Part shown: in pieces, positions 56,783-64,000 of the stretch | Numbering within the stretch: the stretch's first letter is position 1 | Layout: the number at the start of each line of letters is the position of its first letter | Assembly (NCBI RefSeq): GCF_910594005.1 | Contig: NC_057817.1 | Span: 25,087,001-25,151,000, forward strand | DNA: 64,000 nt | Reading direction: 5' to 3' | Source of the DNA: Cervus elaphus | Taxonomy: Eukaryota > Chordata > Mammalia > Artiodactyla > Cervidae | The notes under the pieces: generated by a model | The model's input: the letters and a program-made list of their open reading frames with translations, nothing else | Database searches by the model: none | Told to the model about the DNA's origin: nothing | Translations under genes and position numbers: made by a program

Positions 56783-56998
56783 GGGCTTCCCAAGTGGCAC
56801 AGAGGTAAAGAATCTGCCTGCCAATGCAGGAGATGCAAGAGACACAGGTTCAATCCCTGGGTTGGGAAGATTTCCTGGTGGAGGAAATGGCAACCTACTC
56901 CAGTATTCTTGCCTGGGAAATTTCATAGACAGAGGAGCCTGGTGGGTTTCTGTCCATGGGGTTGCAGAGTTGGATGTGACTGAGCACACACGCACACA
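56783..56998 (+). mobile_element. Bov-tA SINE with CA-rich tail
   Basis: GGGCTTCCCAAGTGGCACAG, box B GGTTCAATCCCTGGGTTGGG, GAGGAGCCTGGTGGG and GTGACTGAGCACACACGC. Confidence 0.93.
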
Positions 56999-57089
56999 CA
57001 TGGACTTTCTAAATGAAATTTTAAGCATTATAGATTAGTGTGATAAAATATTTTCTTAAGCCAAGACACATTTCCAGGGTGATAAGCTC

Positions 57090-57117
57090 TGTGTGTGTGT
57101 GTGTGTGTGTGTGTGTA
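57090..57117. repeat. (GT)n microsatellite
   Basis: About 13-14 uninterrupted TG repeats ending directly at the Tigger-type element. Probably polymorphic. Confidence 0.95.
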
Positions 57118-57119
57118 TA

Positions 57120-57343
57120 CAGTTGACCCTTGAAAAAACATGGGATTTAGAAGTGGCAACCCCTCCTTCAGTCAGAAATCCAAGTGTATCTTTACAGTCA
57201 GTGTTCTGTATCCTGCAGTTCCTCTGCATCCTCAGATTTAACCAACCACAGTTCCTATGGTAAAGTATTATTTATTGATTGATAAAAATCTGTGTGTAAG
57301 TGGACCTGTGTGGTTCAAACTTGTGTTGTTCAAAGGTCAACAC
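57120..57343. mobile_element. Small Tigger-type DNA transposon with inverted ends
   Basis: The left end CAGTTGACCCTTGAAAAAAC and the right end GTGTTGTTCAAAGGTCAAC are imperfect inverted complements. It is about 224 bases with no coding capacity, so a non-autonomous (MITE-like) copy. TA precedes it at 57118-57119; the right TA is degraded. Confidence 0.7.
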
Positions 57344-58752
57344 ATAGATAATTATAACATGTTTATTTAGTTATAATCACAACATAAGTTTATTTTTATG
57401 GCTTTAAATAAGTTGCATGTTTTATCTATATCTCCTCTGTAATGTTGGGAAAGTAGTATTTGTCCTGTCTTCCTTACAAGGATATTTTAAAATATCAGAT
57501 GAAGTTTTGCATGTGTAACCCTTCCTTAAGTGTAAAGAGAAAAGTAAATGTATTTATCATTATTATTAATATTTCTTTTAGGATTATTACCACCCTATAA
57601 AGTTCCTTGAGGTCAAGAACTGAGTTTTGTTCATATTTATAATCCTCTAAATTGAGTTTTGCTTCTGTACTAAAGTGACAGTTGGAGGATAAATACTATG
57701 AGGTTTCAAAATCATTACAGTACTCTGAGAAACACACAGACAATGTTTTAGTCCCCCTTTCTTACAGAAAGTGGTGAAGAGGGTCTGGAAAAGGAGAGTG
57801 AGAGAGAAACGAAAGGAAAAATGTTAGGGGTGGAAATTTTGCCTTTTAAAGTTTTAGTAAACCTTGCCAGAAGATACTAGTAATCGTTCTTGAGGGAAGA
57901 TTATTGAGGTACCTAAGTTTTATTTTATATTCTATATATGTCTTTAGGTTCACATCTTTAAAAAAAGAAAAAAAGGTAGAATAAGGAAAGCATAGTTGGT
58001 TAACCATAGCTGTTTATTATTATTTACATCTTCCCAAACCATTTGGAAATTGAAATCCTTCAGTGTTGCTCCTGGGTTGTTAAAAACAAGAAAGCTGAAT
58101 AGAAAACAGCAGTCAAGGCAGTGGGTAGCTTCATCATACAAAGGAAACCATGTACTGTAGATTCAGGATATATGTATGCAGTTAAAAAAACTAACAGTTC
58201 TTCACCTGCAAGAGCTAGGGTGATCACCCTGCTTTTCTCTGCCATCTTAAGATTGCTCCTTTTCAGATCAAAGTTCCTCGTGGTAATAACCATTGGTTCA
58301 GCCATCTGTAAGCAGTGTCTATAAGCCTCCCTTCCCTCAGCTAACCAGAGATTAATAAAGTCTTAGAAAACCACATTTCCACAGTACATTTAAGGTGCAG
58401 GGAGATTGTATGTGAAGTGGATAGCCCCATCTACTTCATTTTATCTTTGATCCAGGAACTAGTACTTACAGAACTAAGCAGAATGACACTTGAAACAGAT
58501 TTCTTAATTTTCAAAGCTAAATATGTGGCTCCTGATCTTTAGAAAAAATAATGAAGGATGAGTCAATCAGAAAAAAAAAGTGACATGAATAGTTTTGGGT
58601 TTCCCTTTATATATATGTATATATATATAAAGTTTTCTTTTTTGGTCTATTTGTATGAACACTCTAAAATACCTCAGGAATGATCATAGGAAATTTGTAT
58701 AAATTCACCATTCAACACTTATGAAATTATCTCTTCTCTTCTTAAAAATCAG
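57344..58752. other. Intergenic, no gene recognised
   Basis: AT-rich. An L2-like bit lies at about 57590-57690 (AAAGTTCCTTGAGGTCAAGAAC) and a TATATA tract at 58609-58632. Confidence 0.5.
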
Positions 58753-59075
58753 AAGTGAAGTGAAGTGGAAGTCACTCAGCTGTGCCCGACTCTCTACAAC
58801 CCCATGGACTATACAGTCCATGGAATTCTCCAGGCCATAATACTGGATTGGGTAGCCATTCTCTTCTCCAGGGAACCTTCCCAACCCAGGGATTGAACCC
58901 AGGTCTACCTGCATTGTGGGCACATTCTTTACCAGCTAAGCCACAAGGGAAGCCCAAGGATACTGGTGTGGATAGCTTATCCCTTTCCCAGGGGATCTTC
59001 CTGCCCCAGGAATGGAACCGGGGTCTCCTGCATTGCAGGCAGATTCTTTACCAGCTAAGCTGCCAGGAAAGCCCT
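58753..59075 (-). mobile_element. Bov-tA SINE with duplicated head, antisense
   Basis: A nearly complete reverse Bov-tA (58753-58956) is followed by a second copy of its head part (about 58957-59075: CCAGGGGATCTTCCTGCCCC to AGCTGCCAGGAAAGCC). Both lie within one pair of direct repeats, TTAAAAATCAG at 58742-58752 and 59076-59086, so the compound unit was inserted once or was duplicated after insertion. Confidence 0.88.
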
Positions 59076-59192
59076 TTAAAAATCAGTGATAGTCATAGTA
59101 TTAAAGGATGACCTACACATATAACTTACTTGCTAACGCCCATAACATTTTATTGAATTAAGATGAAATCTGGTTTTAACATGATCACTGTG

Positions 59193-59220
59193 GGGCTTCC
59201 CTGGTGGCTCAGATGACAAA
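59193..59220 (+). mobile_element. Bov-tA head fragment
   Basis: GGGCTTCCCTGGTGGCTCAG plus a few bases only; the rest of the SINE is absent. Confidence 0.75.
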
Positions 59221-59312
59221 GTTAAATTGTACAAAAGAATTATAATTTTAACTAGTCTTACTGTGAATATTTCCCCCATATTATTTTGTTTAATATAACC
59301 TACATTAAATAA

Positions 59313-59537
59313 GGGGCTTCCCAGGTGGCTCTGTGGTAAAGAATCTGCCTGCCAATGCGGGAAACATAGGAGATGCTGGTTTGATCCCTGGGTTGGGAAG
59401 ATCTTGGAGTAGGAAATTGCAACCCACTCCAGTATTTTTGCCTAGAAAATTCCATGGACAGAGGAGCCTGGCGGGCTGCAGTTCATGGGGTCACAAGAGT
59501 CAGACATGATTGAGCGACTAAGCACGCATGCACGCAC
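59313..59537 (+). mobile_element. Bov-tA SINE
   Basis: GGGGCTTCCCAGGTGGCTC, box B GGTTTGATCCCTGGGTTGGG, GAGGAGCCTGGCGGGCTGC, and a 3' end of GATTGAGCGACTAAGCACGC. Confidence 0.93.
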
Positions 59538-60299
59538 ATGAAATAAAGGTTAGGATTATTCCTACAAAAAGGCCTATAAAGGATGCTTTTGCTGTGTTGG
59601 TGTGATGGGATGCCAGAAAAGACCAAGCTTCTTTGACTTGGTTCTCAGAGTCAGAAATGCCCACATTATTAAACAGTTTAAGAGGCCCCAGGTTAAAATG
59701 CAAATCTGGGAGGAAGTAATTTGTTAAACTGTTGTTAGTTCTGATATATTAGTGTAAATGAATGAATTAGAGAAGTTAAGATTGCTCTGAAAATAATGAG
59801 AAATAAGTTGTTAAATTGGGGGAATAAGGAGGGAAAATGAGAACTGTGCATGGATATTATGTTGCCTCTAGGAGGCCTGATCAAAAGTGGAGCAGCATCA
59901 GGGCACAGGTCTTTGGGGAAGCAGAAGGAGGGAATCTGAACACAAGCAAAACTTTTTGTGGAAGACTAAGTGCTCGTCATGAAGTCCAACCCCTTAAAAA
60001 TCTACCCAAACCCCAAAAATTCTCTAGGAAAAATAACTCTTCATAATCAACTTTGTACTTAAGGGAAAAAAAAAAAGCCTCCTTTGCAAATCATTTAACC
60101 TTCAAGCTTTCCATCTCTCTACCTGAAAATAAGAATTAAAAAACTGATTGCAGATTCACTTTGTTTTGTGAGGATTATGTGAAAGCTTTTGTAAGCTATG
60201 AATCTACATGAATTCAAGGTAAATTATAAATCTGAAAGGATAAATAATGTTTCTACTTAATTTATAATTTATATTGACACCAATAAAAATCAGATGTAA

Positions 60300-60425
60300 A
60301 TTGTATTATAACAATTTTTAATGATAATCATTTTAAATGATAATTTTTAATGATAATAATTTTTAAATTATCATTTAAAAATGATAATTTTTAAATGATA
60401 AATATAACAGTTTTTAAATGATAAT
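60300..60425. repeat. AT-rich tandem-like tract of TTTTTAAATGATAA units
   Basis: Repeated AATTTTTAATGATAAT-type units in both orientations over about 120 bases. The copies are imperfect and partly palindromic. Confidence 0.7.
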
Positions 60426-60481
60426 AGTTCCCAACAGATGTTAGGTGCTAATATTAGTGAATCTTATCCTTATATGTGAGG

Positions 60482-60702
60482 GGTGTGTGTGTGTTCAGTC
60501 ATGTCTAACTCTTTGCAGTTACATGGACTGTAGCCTGCCAGGCTCCTCTGTCAATGGAAACTTCAGGCAAGAATACTGGAGGGGTTGCCATTTGCTACTC
60601 CAGGGGATCTTACCGACCCATGGATCGAGCCCTGACTCTCCTGCATTGGCAGGTGGATTTTTTTTTTTTTTTTTTTTAACCACTGAGCCACCTGGGAAGC
60701 CC
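60482..60702 (-). mobile_element. Bov-tA SINE, antisense, with internal T-run
   Basis: Reverse Bov-tA flanked by ATATGTGAGG (60472-60481 and 60703-60712). Within the tRNA-like part, at about 60657-60677, a run of about 20 T replaces the usual CTTT sequence. Confidence 0.88.
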
Positions 60703-60712
60703 CAATATGTGA

Positions 60713-63140
60713 GGTACTTTGTTGCTAAGCTTTTCTTGTTCTGTATCTTCCCTTCTCTTCCCTTTCCCTTGGTCTTTACCATCTGCCTTAAAACATGCAG
60801 TTTTTTACAGCTTGAAAGAAATTGCCTGTCCTATTGCTTCTTGTCTCAGCCACTTTGTTTTTCTTCTCCTTTACATTGTCAATGAGAAGCTTTTATCAGT
60901 AGATCTCAATGGCGTAGAAATAATCTAGTTGGCATGAGACTACATTTAATTACAATCGCTAAAAATTCATTCTCCATATCTACTTAGAGATATGGCTCAC
61001 CTTCCCATGCCCACTTTACTTACCAATTTTTAATTCATCACCAAAGTGCTCTGTAGAAATCATAATAGCTTTATATATTGTCAAGCACTAATGAAACATT
61101 TTTCGTGTTTGTGAGTTAGAACCCATGGAGCAAGATAGTCTCAGTCATATTATTTTTCTCAATCCTGCCATCTCCATTTTCATTTGTTTTTGTTAACCAC
61201 CTATAATCAGGCTCCCTACCTTTCTGCTTTGAAAATGTTCCCTTAAAACAGGGTATTTCTTGTCAAATTCAAAAGCCAGTGATACTCCTTCACCACTGGC
61301 TAAAGTTGATCACCCTTTCCTTTGTAAAGCGCTCTTAGTTTTTATTCTCAAGACTTATGCAGGCATTCAGGACAGAGTGAGACCAGTGGCTGCTGCTATT
61401 CCTGCTACTGCTGCTTTTACTTAGTAGTTAGCTTGTATTCACTATTTTTCTCTCATTTTAAACTTTAGATTTATTTTTTACTGAGGTAATTTTGCTTATA
61501 ACATTATGTAAGTTTGATGTGTGCAACATATTTTTGCTTCTAGTCTCTAAACCCTACACAGTGTGCTCACCCCCAGAAATGTAGTTCACATCTATCAGTA
61601 CACAGATATAATCACTGTTTACTATAATTCTCATAACTTTCCTATGGAGATCAGAATTTAATCAACTTGCTGAAATTCACACGTCAGAACAAGATCTGCT
61701 CTGGGAAGTATTAGGTTTAGCAATAGAAAAGAAAGCCTTTTACTAACTGGATCACTGCGTGCCCTGTTTCTATATTTAGATTAAGTAGAGCTTATTCATT
61801 TCTTTTCCTATTTATCTATAGTTTGGAGCATTATTGTACTTCATTTGCAAAGATGGCTTTTCAAGTAGTTTTTTTGCCCAAGTTGTCCATACACAATTTA
61901 TCTTAGTCCTTTTTTTTCTTCTTTTTCAAGTTAACTGACTCCTGTAGGAATAGAAATGGAACCACGGATTCATTTAGGCTAGACAATGCTCTAACTACAT
62001 ACACTAAATCGAAAAGTGTAGTTATCAGAAGTCAGTGAGTGATAACATAGATTTTAAATTAAGCTTTATAGTATAATTTACTCAACTTTTGACTGTCTGG
62101 GTGTGTTTTATCAAAACCTCTGTAGAGGTACAGTAGGATTTAGTTACATACAATTTTTGTTTTCTCAAGTGAGTGCATAACAACAGTGTGATCTAGCTAC
62201 AGAGATTTCCTTAAGGTTTTTGTTGGCATGTCAGTGTTAACAATCGGAACGTGACTGTTTTAGATTTCATCTGAAATTAGTGGTTCAAATACAACAATAA
62301 ATAGTTTTCATGGTTGTCAGCTCTGATTAATGTAACATTAAACCTCTTGAGTATATTACACCACTACTTTTGTTTTTAACTGACAAATTTGAAAAATAAA
62401 GACGTAGTATCTGTCTTATGAACACATTAAATGTAGATCTTTGCTTTTTTCATTTAATGTACCCTTACCTTTTTCAGAGGCATTTGGCTTTATTTCTTTA
62501 GCAGGTTTTTTCACTAAATCTTTTACCTATCTTACCAAAATGCCTTCCATTATTTACTTAACAAATCTGGTGGAGGGAAGAAAGAATTATGAGTTATCCC
62601 AAAGATATATTAAGGACATTTCAACATTAATAGAATGAGGAAAAGAATTATGCATTAGTGATATTTCATTGCAGAACAATTTATACCTCTCAAAGGATTT
62701 TAATTTACATTCTCCTTGTTCATACTAGGTAGTATATAGCTGAAGAAATTAAGGTAATAAGGGACTTATCTGAAGCCACACAGCAACTCGCCCTAGGATT
62801 AGAAAACAAGTCTTCCTATGACCAGCCATTTCTCTTTACTGTGTACCTTATACATACCATAGAGATGATTTGAGTAATAGTTACTAAAACTTTTTCCCCT
62901 CTCAACTTGTGAAAAAAATGAATTTAAATCTGATTGCCTATATCAAACAGAATAGTGTTTTGGAACCTCCAAACAGATTTCTTTAATTGAAAAATGTTAA
63001 ATTATGATTTATTTTCCTCTGATTTAGCACAGTGATGCTTTCAGTTTCAAAGTTATACCCCTATCCCTTAGCTCAGTTCTGCAAAGTTACATCAAAGGGA
63101 CAACAATTTTTCTTTAGAACACATTCTCAAATCTTATACA
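60713..63140. other. Intergenic, no gene recognised
   Basis: AT-rich. It contains an old antisense L1-like stretch at about 61470-61640 (ATTTTTTACTGAGGTAATTTTG, ATAACATTATGTAAGTTTG) and a possible antisense MIR at about 62700-62850 (AGGGACTTATCTGAAGCCACACAGC). Confidence 0.5.
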
Positions 63141-63144
63141 GACC

Positions 63145-64000
63145 AACGTCAGGAGCCAAGATGGCGGCGGTGGTCGCTCTCTCCTTGAGGCGCCGGTTCC
63201 GGCCGCAGCCCTTGGCGCGGCCCGCCTGCAGGCCTGCCGTGGGGCCCAGACAGCTGCAGCCGCAGCACCACGAATCAAGAAATTTGCCATCTATCGATGG
63301 GACCCAGACAAGACTGGGGACAAACCTCACATGCAGACTTATGAGATTGATTTGAATAACTGTGGTCCTATGGTGTTGGATGCTTTAATCAAGATTAAGA
63401 ATGAAATTGATTCTACTTTAACCTTCCGAAGATCATGCAGAGAAGGCATCTGCGGCTCCTGTGCCATGAACATCAACGGAGGCAACACTCTGGCGTGCAC
63501 CCGCAGGATCGACACCAACCTCAACAAAGTTTCCAAAATCCACCCTCTGCCACATATGTATGTGATAAAGGGTCTTGTTCCTGATCTGAGCAACTTCTAT
63601 GCGCAGTACAAGTCCATCGAGCCTTACTTAAAGAAGAAGGATGAGTCCCAGGGGGGCAAGGAGCAGTACCTGCAGTCCATAGAAGACCGTGAGAAACTGG
63701 ACGGGCTCTATGAGTGTATTCTCTGCGCCTGCTGCAGTACCAGCTGCCCGAGCTACTGGTGGAATGGAGACAAGTACCTGGGCCCCGCGGTCCTCATGCA
63801 GGCCTATCGCTGGATGATCGACTCCAGAGACTACTTCACGGAGGAGCGCTCATGGCCAAGCTGCAGGACCCCTTCTCTCTGTACCGATGCCACACCATCA
63901 TGAACTGCACGCGGACCTGCCCCAAGGGGCTGAATCCTGGGAAAGCTATTGCTGAAATCAAGAAGATGATGGCAACCTACAAAGAGAAGCAAGCTTCTGC
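63145..64000 (+). pseudogene. SDHB (pseudogene): SDHB processed pseudogene, cut by the window end
   Basis: Intronless copy of succinate dehydrogenase iron-sulfur subunit mRNA, although the parent gene has several introns. The ATG is at 63161 (MAAVVALSLRRRF). A missing base near 63197-63203 shifts the frame, and the original frame resumes as a second open stretch (from 63331, MQTYEIDLNNCGPM). About two extra bases near 63848-63855 (GCGCTCATGG) shift it again, and the real frame then continues LQDPFSLYRCHTIMNC to the window edge, a few codons before the expected stop. The iron-sulfur cysteines are still encoded (CREGICGSC, CILCACCSTSC, NCTRTCP), but no single frame covers the protein. High GC contrasts with the surroundings. 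The real SDHB acts in the mitochondrial inner membrane. Confidence 0.93.

Overview
The window is nuclear genomic DNA of a ruminant, most likely a bovid such as cattle. The evidence is the repeat fauna: many Bov-tA SINEs, a dimeric Bov-A2 SINE, tRNA-Glu-type CHR SINEs, several BovB (RTE-clade) LINEs and bovine-type L1 3' ends. The base composition is AT-rich apart from one CpG island, and the genes carry long introns. No bacterial, phage or organellar sequence is seen.

Two convergent protein-coding genes make up the first four fifths. METAP2 (methionine aminopeptidase 2) is on the + strand from before base 1 to about 20260. The window holds its last nine coding exons (residues 87-478, including all six active-site residues) but not its promoter or first exons. 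USP44 (a zinc-finger ubiquitin protease) is on the - strand. Five coding exons between 34604 and 23543 give a complete 708-residue product. A 17-kb intron leads back to a GC-rich promoter and first exon near 52000. The 3' ends of the two genes face each other across about 2.5 kb. METAP2 acts on nascent proteins in the cytosol and USP44 acts on ubiquitin conjugates in mitotic and chromatin control. They are neighbours by position, and nothing here suggests joint function. The METAP2-USP44 convergent order is also what I recall for human 12q22.

From 52300 to 63140 I see an intergenic desert of SINEs, L1 and L2 remnants and a small Tigger-type element. From about 63145 to the window end lies an intronless retrocopy of SDHB with two frameshifts, a processed pseudogene cut off just before its stop codon.

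The features most worth a second look are: a full-length U1 snRNA retrocopy in a METAP2 intron, differing at one base from the U1 sequence I know and flanked by 13-bp target-site duplications; a BovB inserted head-to-head inside another BovB in USP44 intron 1, giving arms of about 1.1 kb that could fold back; a solo class I retroviral LTR with 4-bp duplications, lying sense to USP44 just downstream of its promoter; and a predicted short upstream reading frame in USP44 mRNA that would end at the main start codon. I found no evidence for a wholly new biological system.
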